DNA from: Bacillota bacterium
GTDB lineage: Bacteria; Bacillota; Clostridia; Lachnospirales; WQUN01
Length of the DNA stretch: 40,232 nt
Direction of reading: 5' to 3'
Assembly (NCBI GenBank): GCA_009778185.1
Contig: WRKG01000295.1
Location: 1 to 40,232, forward strand
Made by a program: the position numbers and the translations under genes. The notes under the pieces were generated by a model. The model saw only the letters and a list, made by a program, of their open reading frames with translations. It searched no databases and had not been told where the DNA came from. Of this stretch, positions 6,694 through 14,488 are shown one piece after another. Positions within the stretch are counted from its first letter, which is position 1; every line of letters starts with the position of its first letter.

Positions 6694-7749
6694 GTGGATA
6701 TAATGGATATTTTATCCGAGGCAGTTAGTAACAATTCATCTGATATATTTATCATTGCTGGTATGCCTATAACATATAAAATTAACGAGAAATTTGTTGC
6801 GACTAAAACAAAACCTCTTGGTTTAGCCGATACCGAGGCTTTGGTTGCCCGAATTTACGATAATGTTACTGTTTCTAGTTTAGATAAAGTAAAAAAATTG
6901 GGCGACGATGACTTTTCTTTTGCGTTGCCTGGGTTAAGCCGTTTTAGAGTTAATGTTTACAAGCAACGTGGTTCTTTGGCTGCTGTTATTCGGGTTATTC
7001 GTTTCGATTTGCCTAATCCCGAAACTGTCGGCATTCCAAAAACGGTAATGGATTTAGCCGACCGCCGAAAGGGCTTAATTTTGGTAACTGGCACTGCTGG
7101 CAGTGGCAAATCTACAACATTAGCTTGTATGATTGACAAAATCAACAAAACTAGAACGGATCACATAGTTACACTAGAAGATCCGCTGGAATATTTGCAC
7201 CGCCATGACAAAAGTATAATTAGTCAACGAGAAGTGCATACTGACACGGAAAGTTATGTTAAGGCTTTGCGGGCTTCGTTGCGACAAGCCCCCGATGTTG
7301 TTTTGCTAGGCGAAATGCGCGACCACGAAACAATTTCGGTTGCAATGACAGCCGCCGAAACTGGGCATTTAGTTTTTTCTACACTACATACCGTGGGAGC
7401 CGCCAATACAATCGACCGTATAATTGACGCTTTTGGTGCAAATCAGCAAAACCAAATAAGAATACAATTAGCAATGGTTTTGCAAGCGGTTATATCGCAA
7501 CAACTGTTGCCCACCGAGGACGGCAAATTAACGCCCGCCTTTGAAGTTATGATTGTCAACAACGCCGTTCGCACAATGATACGTGATGCAAAAATACATC
7601 AAATTGACTCGGTAATCCATTCGTCTTCCGCAGAGGGCATGATTACTTTGGATTCGTACCTAATAAATTTGCTAAAGGCTGGCAAAATATCTTCCAAAAC
7701 AGCAATCGCCTACAGCACAAATCCAGAGTTAATGTCTAAAAAAATCTAA
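6694..7749 (+). CDS. pilT: Type IV pilus retraction ATPase PilT
   Basis: This is a cytoplasmic hexameric secretion ATPase of 351 residues that drives pilus disassembly and retraction. It shows the Walker A motif GTAGSGKSTT at about residues 133-142, an Asp box (HIVTLEDPLEYLH), a Walker B-like VVLLGEMRD and the His box AETGHLVFSTLHTVGA. Size and motif order match PilT rather than the larger PilB, which has an extra N-terminal domain and a zinc motif. The start is GTG at 6694 after GGGAGTG. It is the last gene of the cluster, and a strong terminator follows at 7778-7818. No extension ATPase (PilB) is present in this window. Confidence 0.92.
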   Translation: MDIMDILSEAVSNNSSDIFIIAGMPITYKINEKFVATKTKPLGLADTEALVARIYDNVTVSSLDKVKKLGDDDFSFALPGLSRFRVNVYKQRGSLAAVIRVIRFDLPNPETVGIPKTVMDLADRRKGLILVTGTAGSGKSTTLACMIDKINKTRTDHIVTLEDPLEYLHRHDKSIISQREVHTDTESYVKALRASLRQAPDVVLLGEMRDHETISVAMTAAETGHLVFSTLHTVGAANTIDRIIDAFGANQQNQIRIQLAMVLQAVISQQLLPTEDGKLTPAFEVMIVNNAVRTMIRDAKIHQIDSVIHSSSAEGMITLDSYLINLLKAGKISSKTAIAYSTNPELMSKKI

Positions 7750-7777
7750 TAAAATAATCATAAAAAGTGGCAAAATC

Positions 7778-7818
7778 AAACAGACCGAAAATGTTCGGTC
7801 TGTTTTGGGTTTTTTAGG
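7778..7818 (+). terminator. Rho-independent terminator after pilT
   Basis: AAACAGACCGA (7778-7788) pairs with TCGGTCTGTTT (7795-7805), an 11-bp perfect stem with loop AAATGT. The tract TTTTGGGTTTTTT follows. It lies 29 nt after the pilT stop. A second copy with the same core and loop is at 7935-7980. Confidence 0.9.
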
Positions 7819-7830
7819 GTTATTGTAAAA

Positions 7831-7882
7831 TATTGAAATATTACGGATTTGGAAAAAACGAGCGGATAATATCCGCCCCTAC
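7831..7882 (-). repeat. Dispersed palindromic intergenic repeat, copy B
   Basis: On the minus strand this is nearly identical to the element at 221-271: GTAGGGGCGGATATTATCCG, then CTCG, the T-run and the AATATTTCAATA tail, with about 49 of 52 positions matching. It lies between the two terminator hairpins, in the gap between pilT and rny (7750-8026), which holds no gene. Confidence 0.85.
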
Positions 7883-7934
7883 AAAAAGCCAACCGCCCGA
7901 TATTGCTACATAAAATTTTTTTGAAATTGGTTAA

Positions 7935-7980
7935 AAACAAATCAAACAGACCGAAAATGTTCGGTCTGTTTGATTTGTTT
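7935..7980. terminator. Bidirectional terminator with 20-bp perfect stem
   Basis: The left arm 7935-7954 pairs perfectly over 20 bp with 7961-7980 around the loop AAATGT; the core CAGACCGA/TCGGTCTG and the loop are the same as in the hairpin at 7778-7805. T-runs lie on both sides in the sense of each strand, so it can end rny transcription (minus strand) and any readthrough from pilT. Confidence 0.85.
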
Positions 7981-8026
7981 TTTGTGAAAATTCAAATTTA
8001 CGGTTTTAATATTTTGAAACATTTTT

Positions 8027-9568
8027 TTATTTTGCGTAATCCGTTACTCGGGTTTCGCGGATTAAATTTACCTTAACTTGCCCAGGATATTGTACTTCGT
8101 CTTCGATTCTTTTTGCGACATCTCTGGCTAGCAAGGTCATTCCAACATCGTCAATCATTTCGGGTATTACAATTATTCGCAATTCTCTTCCAGCCTGCAT
8201 AGCAAAAGATTTTTCCACGCCGTCAAAACTTTCGGCGATGGTTTCTAGTTTTTGTAGACGTTTAACGTAAATTTCCAAAGTTTCGCGGCGTGCACCAGGG
8301 CGCGCACCAGAAATTGCATCGGCAGTTTGGGTTATAACGGCTATGATACTTTTCGGGTCAACATCGCCATGATGTGCCTCAACAGCGTTGACAATCGTGT
8401 CCGATTCCTTGTACTTGCGACACAAGCCAACGCCAATCGAAACATGAGAGCCGTCCATATCGTGGCTAACAGATTTTCCGATGTCGTGCAGTAAGCCAGC
8501 GCGTTTTGCCAAGGTAACATCAACGCCAAGTTCGCCAGCCAACAGACCGCATAAATATGCGACTTCTATCGAGTGCTTTAGCATATTTTGCCCATAACTT
8601 GTGCGAAACTTCATTTTGCCCAAAAGCCTAATCAATTCGGGATGTATCCCGTGTACACCAACTTCGAAAGTGGCGGCTTCGCCCTCTTCTCGGATTATTA
8701 CTTCAACATCTTTTTTGGCTTTTTCGACCATTTCTTCAATCCGCGCAGGATGAACCCTGCCATCGACAATTAACTTTTCGAGGGCAATGCGGGCAATTTC
8801 GCGGCGCATGGGATCGAAGCCCGATAAAATAACGGCTTCGGGCGTATCGTCAATTATTAAATCGATGCCAGTGAGTGCTTCTAAGGCACGTATATTGCGA
8901 CCTTCTCTACCGATAATGCGGCCTTTCATGTCGTCATTGGGCAACTGCACAACAGATACAGTGGTTTCGGCAACGTGGTCAACGGCGCAACGCTGTATTG
9001 CCATTCCCAAAATGTTTTTTGCTTTTTTGTCTGCCTCGGCTTTGGTTTTCTGCTCAATATCTCGGATAAGTTTAGCCGCCTCAAACCGTGTTTCGCTTTC
9101 AATAGCCGAAATTAAGGTAGTTTTGGCTTGTTCTTTGGTCAACCCAGAAATACGTTCAAGTTCGTTTTGGTGTTTAGCAAGTGCTTGTGCCACCTCTTCT
9201 TTTTGTAAATCTAGTTGTTCAGTTTTTTTACGTAGCTGTTCGTCTTTTTTCTCTTGGTTATCCAGCTTACGATCTAGGGTCTCTTCTTTTTGAAGTAGAC
9301 GTTTTTCTAAACGCTGCAACTCGTTTCGACGCTCTTTTGATTCTTTTTCCGCCTCATTCTTTGTTTTTATGCTTTCTTCTTTAGCTTCCAAAAGCATTTC
9401 TTTAGAACGTGCTTCGGCAGTCCTTTTTGCGTCTTCCAGAATGTTTTCCGCCTCAATTTCGGCAGATCCCAATTTAGATTCAGCAACTTTTTTTCTATAC
9501 AAAATTCCTGCAAAAAATGCTACAAAAATGCCAAAAACGGCTACAACACCCATAATTATTAGTTCCAT
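8027..9568 (-). CDS. rny: Ribonuclease Y
   Basis: This is the membrane-anchored endoribonuclease that initiates mRNA decay in Firmicutes. The 513 residues show an N-terminal membrane helix ([20 protein letters not shown]), a long charged coiled coil (about residues 30-190), a KH domain with [15 protein letters not shown], and an HD domain with the metal-binding LLHDIGK and later EAHHGD. The length matches the family (about 520). The start is taken as the ATG at 9568 preceded by GGAGG; an in-frame GTG at 9583 is five codons upstream but overlaps that ribosome binding site, although the spacing to the ATG (14 nt) is long. A consensus promoter lies at 9606-9634, and the gene appears monocistronic with a terminator at 7935-7980. 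Confidence 0.96.
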   Translation of the reverse strand: MELIIMGVVAVFGIFVAFFAGILYRKKVAESKLGSAEIEAENILEDAKRTAEARSKEMLLEAKEESIKTKNEAEKESKERRNELQRLEKRLLQKEETLDRKLDNQEKKDEQLRKKTEQLDLQKEEVAQALAKHQNELERISGLTKEQAKTTLISAIESETRFEAAKLIRDIEQKTKAEADKKAKNILGMAIQRCAVDHVAETTVSVVQLPNDDMKGRIIGREGRNIRALEALTGIDLIIDDTPEAVILSGFDPMRREIARIALEKLIVDGRVHPARIEEMVEKAKKDVEVIIREEGEAATFEVGVHGIHPELIRLLGKMKFRTSYGQNMLKHSIEVAYLCGLLAGELGVDVTLAKRAGLLHDIGKSVSHDMDGSHVSIGVGLCRKYKESDTIVNAVEAHHGDVDPKSIIAVITQTADAISGARPGARRETLEIYVKRLQKLETIAESFDGVEKSFAMQAGRELRIIVIPEMIDDVGMTLLARDVAKRIEDEVQYPGQVKVNLIRETRVTDYAK

Positions 9569-9605
9569 GGGTGGATAATGCACCTCCAGTCAATAATGCT
9601 TTATA

Positions 9606-9634
9606 ATTATAGCCTTTTTTTACGGACTTGTCAA
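9606..9634 (-). promoter_or_regulatory. Consensus sigma-A promoter for rny
   Basis: On the minus strand TTGACA (9634-9629) and TATAAT (9611-9606) match the consensus exactly with a 17-nt spacer. The predicted transcript start is about 30 nt before the rny start codon. Confidence 0.8.
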
Positions 9635-9720
9635 ATATAAAAATGCTGAATAATTGAAAATTTGTTGATAAATTGTATTTTTTTGTTATTTGTAATATAA
9701 GTGTAATATAAATGCGAATA

Positions 9721-9816
9721 ATTTCAAAATAAATTGCTGCAGGGAAAAATTTTAATCAATTTCAAAATAAATTGCTGTAGGGAAACATTTCAAGCAATTT
9801 CAAAACAAATTGCTGT
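9721..9816. repeat. 2.5 copies of a 38-bp tandem repeat
   Basis: Units start at 9721, 9759 and 9797, each with ATTTCAAAATAAATTGCTG. The first two are full-length (38 bp) and differ at a few positions; the third breaks off after about 20 bp and runs into the hairpin element at 9820-9854. They lie in the gene-free stretch 9635-9893 between the rny promoter and the DUF2500 gene. No other gene or RNA is seen there. Confidence 0.85.
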
Positions 9817-9819
9817 GCG

Positions 9820-9854
9820 ATAAAACGGGCAGGCGGGTCCGCCCGTATTTCTAC
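9820..9854 (-). repeat. GC-rich hairpin element, distant relative of the dispersed repeat
   Basis: ACGGGC (9825-9830) pairs with GCCCGT (9841-9846). Read on the minus strand the element starts GTAG and ends CCCGTTTTATC, the same frame as the repeats at 221-271 and 7831-7882, but the inner sequence differs (CGGACCCGCC). It lies 40 nt past the DUF2500 stop on that strand, followed by TTTTATC, so it may serve as that gene's terminator. Confidence 0.55.
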
Positions 9855-9893
9855 AACATACCATTTTTATTAGGTTAAAAAATTTTTTGGGAT

Positions 9894-10313
9894 TTATTGC
9901 AAATTTCTTTCAAAATGTTTGAATCGGCTACCTTGAAAAGTTAGATTACCAAAATCGTTTTCCGCTAGCAATCCAAAATCTTTGTCCGATATTCTAAATT
10001 CCATGCGATCGCCGCTTTCAACTTGAAAAGTTGCAAAATATATGGTTACATTGTTAAATTGGTTTATGTTGCCGTCATTTAGATTATGATTGGCATTATT
10101 TAAGGTTTGTCGGTGGTTGACAGCCATCCGTTTTGTTACAAGATGTGCAGAAACAGTTAGCAACGGCGAATTATTGTTATTGCTCCATTCTGCAAGGTTT
10201 TGAGCAGTGCGAATAATCAAAATTATTGCAAATATCACAAACATCACAAACATTATTATTGCCAAAATTGGAACAATATTGAAAATCGGCGTTACAGGAA
10301 AAGGTGTTGGCAT
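9894..10313 (-). CDS. DUF2500 family membrane protein
   Basis: The product has 139 residues: one strongly hydrophobic N-terminal helix (about residues 10-35), an Asn-rich linker, and a soluble domain with VSAHLVTKRM, then YFATFQVESGDRMEFRISDK and GNLTFQGSRFKHFER near the C-terminus. These are the hallmarks of DUF2500 (E. coli YhhM type), whose function is unknown. A ribosome binding site AAAGGAGGTATC lies just before the ATG at 10313. The gene lies 183 nt downstream of rpiB in the same direction and may be part of that operon or independent. Confidence 0.8.
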   Translation of the reverse strand: MPTPFPVTPIFNIVPILAIIMFVMFVIFAIILIIRTAQNLAEWSNNNNSPLLTVSAHLVTKRMAVNHRQTLNNANHNLNDGNINQFNNVTIYFATFQVESGDRMEFRISDKDFGLLAENDFGNLTFQGSRFKHFERNLQ

Positions 10314-10495
10314 AAGATACCTCCTTTAATAGGCTAAATCTCGCAAATCGAAAGTGATTCCCTTTTGAGGGGACAATAAATTTTTTAGGGATTGGTCGGC
10401 TATATTAACAAATAATAAAAAATATTTTTTCATAAAATGAGCAACACAAAAAAACGTTATAATGGAAAAAGTAGCAATAATATACAGGATTTTTC

Positions 10496-10936
10496 CTATA
10501 CCTGCATATCTTCGTCAATCATTTTTAGTCTGTCGGTGTGGCGACCGCCCTCAAATTCAGCGTTTAGCCAAACTTCAACAATCATTTTGGCAAGCTCAAC
10601 GCCAACAACACGAGCTCCCAAAGCAAGAGCATTTGCGTTGTTGTGTCGCCGCGAAAGTAGTGCGGTATATGTATCCGAGCAGTTTGCGCAGCGGATTCCT
10701 GGCATTCTGTTTGCTGCCAACGATATTCCAAAACCTGTACCGCAAATTAAAATTGCCCTTTCGCATTCGCCAGACAAAACCTTTTCGGCTGCCAAACGCC
10801 CAAATACAGGATAATCTGCCGAAACGGAACTATGTGTTCCAACGTCAATTATTTCGTGTCCCAAAGAACGTGCCAAGTCGGCTATTTCTAATTTTAATGA
10901 ATAGCCTGTATGGTCGTTTCCCATTGCTATCTTCAA
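10496..10936 (-). CDS. rpiB: Ribose-5-phosphate isomerase B
   Basis: This 146-residue protein of the RpiB/LacAB family interconverts ribose 5-phosphate and ribulose 5-phosphate in the pentose phosphate pathway. It shows the N-terminal GNDHTGYSLK (substrate-binding Asp/His), the loop CGTGFGISLAANRMPGIRCA with the catalytic Cys, and SRRHNNANALALGARVVG near residue 95. The start follows GGAGGTG. It lies 20 nt after the Uma2 gene and is probably in the rseP-fba operon. An imperfect hairpin (AGG/CCT with flanking TATA arms, near 10484-10503) follows its stop but lacks a clear T-tract. Confidence 0.93.
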   Translation of the reverse strand: MKIAMGNDHTGYSLKLEIADLARSLGHEIIDVGTHSSVSADYPVFGRLAAEKVLSGECERAILICGTGFGISLAANRMPGIRCANCSDTYTALLSRRHNNANALALGARVVGVELAKMIVEVWLNAEFEGGRHTDRLKMIDEDMQV

Positions 10937-10956
10937 AAAAACACCTCCAGTTTTAG

Positions 10957-11505
10957 CTATATGGCTAAATACGTTAAATCAAATTCTATTCCGTTTTGCG
11001 TTCGCAACGGATTTAATAATGATAAATCTTCCAATTTTTTGTCGCCCAAATATCGTTCTACTTGGTTGGAATCTTGCGTTAAATACCAGTGTTCGGTTTT
11101 GGGGGATTTTGAGTATAAATGTTGCTTGAATTTTCGATGTAGTTTTGTGTTGCCTTTTGACCAAACTTCTACAATCAAATCGGGCGAACCGTACAGTTGG
11201 GAATTTTGCTCGATAAATTTATTTTCGTGAAATAGAAGAAAATCGGGCATAACATACTCTGCAACATCATACTCTTCTTCATGGTAATTTTCGTTGTCCA
11301 AATCGTAAAGTCTTAATCCATCAAAATCAAGTATCAGATTACCCAAATAACACAATCGGATATTTTCATGAAAAATTTCCAAATTGCCTTGCCTTATTAA
11401 CGTATCATGTTGGGTAAATATTCCGCCAACAAAGCCACTAACTAGTCTTCCGTGTCGTGGTTTGTTGGACATTGTCGTTATAAAATCTTCAAAAAGAGCG
11501 TCCAT
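10957..11505 (-). CDS. Uma2 family protein (PD-(D/E)XK-like, DUF820)
   Basis: The product has 182 residues. It belongs to the Uma2/DUF820 family, predicted restriction-endonuclease-fold nucleases common in cyanobacteria and some Firmicutes, with unclear physiological role. Visible signatures are VMPDFLLF and GSPDLIVEVWS in the core, then KLHRKFKQHLYSKSPKTEHW and a C-terminal VERYLGDKKLED-like strand. The start is the ATG at 11505 with GGAGGATATT before it; the frame also runs 20 codons further upstream without a good ribosome binding site. It lies within a housekeeping operon and shows no associated toxin, methylase or transposase gene. Confidence 0.8.
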   Translation of the reverse strand: MDALFEDFITTMSNKPRHGRLVSGFVGGIFTQHDTLIRQGNLEIFHENIRLCYLGNLILDFDGLRLYDLDNENYHEEEYDVAEYVMPDFLLFHENKFIEQNSQLYGSPDLIVEVWSKGNTKLHRKFKQHLYSKSPKTEHWYLTQDSNQVERYLGDKKLEDLSLLNPLRTQNGIEFDLTYLAI

Positions 11506-11524
11506 AATATCCTCCAAATTAACC

Positions 11525-11552
11525 CTGCTATGCCGAAAAATCAGCATAGCAG
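11525..11552. other. Intercistronic hairpin
   Basis: CTGCTATGC (11525-11533) and GCATAGCAG (11544-11552) form a perfect 9-bp stem with a 10-nt loop, between the metallopeptidase stop and the Uma2 ribosome binding site. There is no T-tract on the minus strand, so an mRNA stability or processing element is more likely than a full terminator. Confidence 0.6.
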
Positions 11553-11575
11553 AGTCGCATTTCAAATTTATAAAA

Positions 11576-12265
11576 TTAGCTACGACGATTTACCATCGAG
11601 ATAAACCGCAACAGCTGCAACAGCGAAACCAAAGCGGCGGCGACGTAAGTTAATGCAGCGGCGTTTAATACTTTTTTTGCAGGAACTATCTCAATATCGC
11701 TCAAAAACCGCTGTTCTTCAAGCAATGCGAGAGCCCTAGATGATGCGTTAAATTCTACGGGCAAAGTTACCACTTGAAACAAAGTTGCAAACGAAAACAA
11801 GGCGATTCCAGCGTATAACATCCATATCCCAAAAATTTGAGTGGACAATATCATTCCAGCTATAAGTAGCGGCATTGCCATTTTTGAGCCAATGTTCGCT
11901 ACTGGGAAAAGTCCCGTGCGAAAACTAAGTGGTGCGTAACCTTCATCGTGTTGAATTGCGTGTCCAACTTCGTGTGCAGCGACACTTAACGCCGCAAGGG
12001 AAGTTTGGTTGTAAACCGCTTCTGACAATCTAACGGTTTTGTCGCGCGGATCGTAATGGTCGGTCAACTGTCCAGAAATTCCCTCAACGGAAACATCGCG
12101 AATACCAGATGCCGCTAACAATTTTTCGGCAACTTCTCGTCCAGTCATTCCCTTTGCAGAGCCGACTTGTGCAAATTTGTGAAACGTACTATTTACCTTG
12201 TGTTGCGCATAAAACGACAATAAAATTGCGGGCAACAACAATATCAAACTAGGATCGAACACCAT
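11576..12265 (-). CDS. Membrane zinc metallopeptidase (YugP-type, Zn_peptidase_2)
   Basis: This is a 229-residue membrane protein with the zinc protease motif HEVGH in LSVAAHEVGHAIQH near residue 110, an N-terminal hydrophobic segment (LILLLPAILLSFYAQ), and C-terminal membrane segments (near residues 130-175 and 205-220). This layout matches the YugP family of putative neutral zinc metallopeptidases; natural substrates are not known to me. The start overlaps the fba stop by one base (TAATG), so the two are translationally coupled. It is the third gene of the probable rseP-fba operon. Confidence 0.88.
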   Translation of the reverse strand: MVFDPSLILLLPAILLSFYAQHKVNSTFHKFAQVGSAKGMTGREVAEKLLAASGIRDVSVEGISGQLTDHYDPRDKTVRLSEAVYNQTSLAALSVAAHEVGHAIQHDEGYAPLSFRTGLFPVANIGSKMAMPLLIAGMILSTQIFGIWMLYAGIALFSFATLFQVVTLPVEFNASSRALALLEEQRFLSDIEIVPAKKVLNAAALTYVAAALVSLLQLLRFISMVNRRS

Positions 12266-13128
12266 TACGCTTTACCTGTCGAGCCGAACAAGTCCATTTT
12301 TTCTTCAACCGTGGCGATAATTGCCTTAAAACCAGGGTCGAGCAACTTGCGTGGGTCGAAACCTTTGCCTTGCTTATCTTTGCCAGCTTCGATGTATGCG
12401 CGAGTTGCGGCGGCAAAAGATAGTTGACATTCTGTGTTTACGTTGATTTTTGTTACGCCCAAATTGATTGCCGTTTTTATCATTTCTTCGGGGATTCCTG
12501 TTCCGCCGTGCAGAACTAGAGGAATGCCGTTTGTTGCCTTTTGTACTTTTTCTAAAGTTCCGAAATCTAAGCCGCGCCAATTTTCGGGATAAACGCCGTG
12601 AATATTGCCGATTCCTGCTGCCAAAAAGTCAACGCCAAGTTCGGCAATTTGTCGGCACCATTCGGGATCGGCTATTTCGCCGTTTCCAACAACGCCGTCT
12701 TCTTCGCCGCCAATAGAGCCAACTTCGGCTTCGATGGATTTGCCGTTATCGTGAGCAAGTTTAACCATTTCTTTTGTTTTTTGAACGTTTTCGTCAATGT
12801 CGAAGTGGCTACCATCGAACATAATGCTGCTAAATCCTGCATCTACGCAGTCAATACAGCCTTGATACGAGCCGTGATCTAAATGAGTTGCGATTGGAAC
12901 GGTAATTCCCAAAAAGTCGTGAAGTTCGCGAACCATTGCAACGACGGTCTTAAAGCCGCCCATGTACTTGCCAGCACCTTCCGAAACGCCCAAAATTGCG
13001 GGGCTGTTCTTCGCTTGAGCTGCCGTTAAAATTGCCTTTGTCCACTCTAAATTATTGATGTTAAATTGTCCTACAGCGTAATGTCCTTTTAGAGCCTTTT
13101 GCATCATTTCAGTTGCATTTACAATCAT
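12265..13128 (-). CDS. fba: Class II fructose-bisphosphate aldolase
   Basis: The product is a 287-residue zinc-dependent aldolase of glycolysis and gluconeogenesis, cleaving fructose 1,6-bisphosphate to dihydroxyacetone phosphate and glyceraldehyde 3-phosphate. Visible are the zinc and catalytic region PIATHLDHGSYQGCIDCVDA, the GSIGGEEDGV segment, the zinc-binding GNIHGVYPENW, the phosphate-binding VLHGGTGIPEEMI and the NVNTECQLSFAAATR stretch. A perfect AGGAGG precedes the ATG. It starts 15 nt after the rseP stop. A tagatose- or ketose-specific relative cannot be excluded from motifs alone, but this is the usual Firmicutes housekeeping form. Confidence 0.94.
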   Translation of the reverse strand: MIVNATEMMQKALKGHYAVGQFNINNLEWTKAILTAAQAKNSPAILGVSEGAGKYMGGFKTVVAMVRELHDFLGITVPIATHLDHGSYQGCIDCVDAGFSSIMFDGSHFDIDENVQKTKEMVKLAHDNGKSIEAEVGSIGGEEDGVVGNGEIADPEWCRQIAELGVDFLAAGIGNIHGVYPENWRGLDFGTLEKVQKATNGIPLVLHGGTGIPEEMIKTAINLGVTKINVNTECQLSFAAATRAYIEAGKDKQGKGFDPRKLLDPGFKAIIATVEEKMDLFGSTGKA

Positions 13129-13143
13129 CTGAAATTCCTCCTG

Positions 13144-14289
13144 TTAAATTAAATTTAATATATCTTGATAGGCTATAAAAACAGCCAATATCATCAAAAT
13201 TACAAAGCCCGCAAGGTGGATAATTCCCTCACGTTCGGGCGAAATTGGTTTGCGGCGCACCGCTTCGACCGTCAAAAATAGCAGACGGCCGCCGTCCAAA
13301 GCTGGCAACGGTAGCAGGTTCATAACGCCGAGATTGGCACTGATTAACGCGCCAAAACTTGCCATATTAAGGAAAATGGATAATGCCAAAATTCCAAAAC
13401 TAACTTGTGCATTTGTGGCGGCTTGCACGGTGGCTTGATATTGCCCATGAATCATATTGCCGATTCCGATTGGGCCCGCAATTTGGTCAACCACGGTTGA
13501 CGGAGCAGTAACAAGGCGAACGAGCGTAAATACGATACTTCGCACAACAAATCCGATACGCATAAAGCCGTCCGTTAGCGTTTCGCCGATTGTTGCGGTT
13601 TGCAAGCCTTCAGTTGGAGCATTGAAAGGGCTAAGCAAGCCAGCACGCGGCGTTGAGTAAATTCCGATTGCGTATCTTCCGTCCATATTTTGCGGAGTTA
13701 TTATTACGTTGTGGCTAAATCCGTCGCGAATATAGCCAATTTCTATTGGACGACCGCCGCCTGTAGCGGTTTCAAAAGCAATGTCGTCCCAAAGAAAAAT
13801 TCGGTTGCCGTTAAGGTGCGTAATGCGATCACCAGCGTTAAGCCCAACAAGCTGTGCAGGGGATTCATCCACTGTACCGCCAACAATAGTAGTGTTGATT
13901 CCTGCAATGCTTGCCACAAGCGAAAACAGGACAAAAGCCAAAACAAAGTTCATAAACGAACCTGCAACCATAACCATTGCTCGCTGCGGGATAGTTTTGT
14001 TGCAATAGGCTTTTTCGGATAAAGTTGGATCGGCTTGCAGCTTTTCGTCGCTTTCTTCCTTGCTAGTGAGAGCATCAGCATCATCGGCGTACAGTTTGCA
14101 AAATCCGCCCAACGGGAGCAATCTAATAGTATAAAGCGTTTCGCCACTTTGAATGCCCACTAATTTTGGGCCCATTCCTATTGCAAACTCTTCTACCCAA
14201 ATTCCGACTTTACGTGCCGCTATAAAATGTCCCCATTCGTGGACAAGCACTACAATTCCAAATACAAGTATTGCCATTAAAATTGACAT
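13144..14289 (-). CDS. rseP: Site-2 protease RseP/RasP (M50 family)
   Basis: This 381-residue intramembrane zinc metalloprotease cleaves anti-sigma factors and remnant signal peptides inside the membrane. It shows the active site HEWGH in the first membrane helix, FCKLYAD in the conserved G-rich loop region (LLPLGGF), a PDZ domain (about residues 120-190, GLNAGDRITHLNGNRIF) and the third zinc ligand motif LPLPALDGGRLLF in the C-terminal membrane part. The start is the ATG at 14289 after AGGAGGTAAAA; upstream codons in frame lack support. It is the first gene of a probable operon with fba, the metallopeptidase, Uma2 and rpiB. Confidence 0.94.
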   Translation of the reverse strand: MSILMAILVFGIVVLVHEWGHFIAARKVGIWVEEFAIGMGPKLVGIQSGETLYTIRLLPLGGFCKLYADDADALTSKEESDEKLQADPTLSEKAYCNKTIPQRAMVMVAGSFMNFVLAFVLFSLVASIAGINTTIVGGTVDESPAQLVGLNAGDRITHLNGNRIFLWDDIAFETATGGGRPIEIGYIRDGFSHNVIITPQNMDGRYAIGIYSTPRAGLLSPFNAPTEGLQTATIGETLTDGFMRIGFVVRSIVFTLVRLVTAPSTVVDQIAGPIGIGNMIHGQYQATVQAATNAQVSFGILALSIFLNMASFGALISANLGVMNLLPLPALDGGRLLFLTVEAVRRKPISPEREGIIHLAGFVILMILAVFIAYQDILNLI

Positions 14290-14369
14290 TTTTACCTCCT
14301 GTATACAAAAAATTAAATTATTGACCATTTGTAAATTGATTTTTTAGGTTAAATTTTGGTACTTTAATT

Positions 14370-14399
14370 ATTGTAACATTAAAATTTGTTTTTGTCTAA
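14370..14399 (-). promoter_or_regulatory. Candidate promoter for rseP operon
   Basis: On the minus strand TTAGAC (14399-14394) and TACAAT (14375-14370) are separated by 18 nt, about 80 nt before the rseP start. The match is moderate. Confidence 0.4.
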
Positions 14400-14437
14400 T
14401 TTGTTGTTAGGAAATTTTTTGAAATTTTTTGAAATCA

Positions 14438-14466
14438 AAAAGGACGGGGAAATTCCGCCCTTTTTG
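14438..14466 (-). terminator. Terminator of the sugar ABC transporter operon
   Basis: Read on the minus strand, AAAAAGGGCGG pairs with CCGTCCTTTTT (one G-U pair) around a short AT-rich loop, and the 3' arm ends in five T. It lies 22 nt after the stop of the solute-binding protein gene. Confidence 0.85.
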
Positions 14467-14488
14467 GCAATATTTGATATTACAACCG

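Noticed and set aside
6694-7749. PilB (extension ATPase) instead of PilT
   Set aside because: The length of 351 residues and the absence of the extra N-terminal domain and zinc-binding cysteines fit PilT.
8341-9578. Several plus- and minus-strand frames of 60-170 codons overlapping rny
   Set aside because: They are shadows of the RNase Y coiled-coil and HD coding sequence without ribosome binding sites or domains.
10320-10420. Weak hairpin TCCC/GGGA followed by T-rich sequence as plus-strand terminator
   Set aside because: No plus-strand gene lies upstream, and the stem is only four to five pairs.
10437-11230. Plus-strand frames of 106-164 codons over rpiB and the Uma2 gene
   Set aside because: They are antisense to genes with clear family motifs and have no supporting start signals.
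10957-11505. Uma2 protein as part of a restriction or toxin-antitoxin defence system
   Set aside because: It lies between housekeeping genes in the same operon, with no methylase, helicase or toxin partner nearby.
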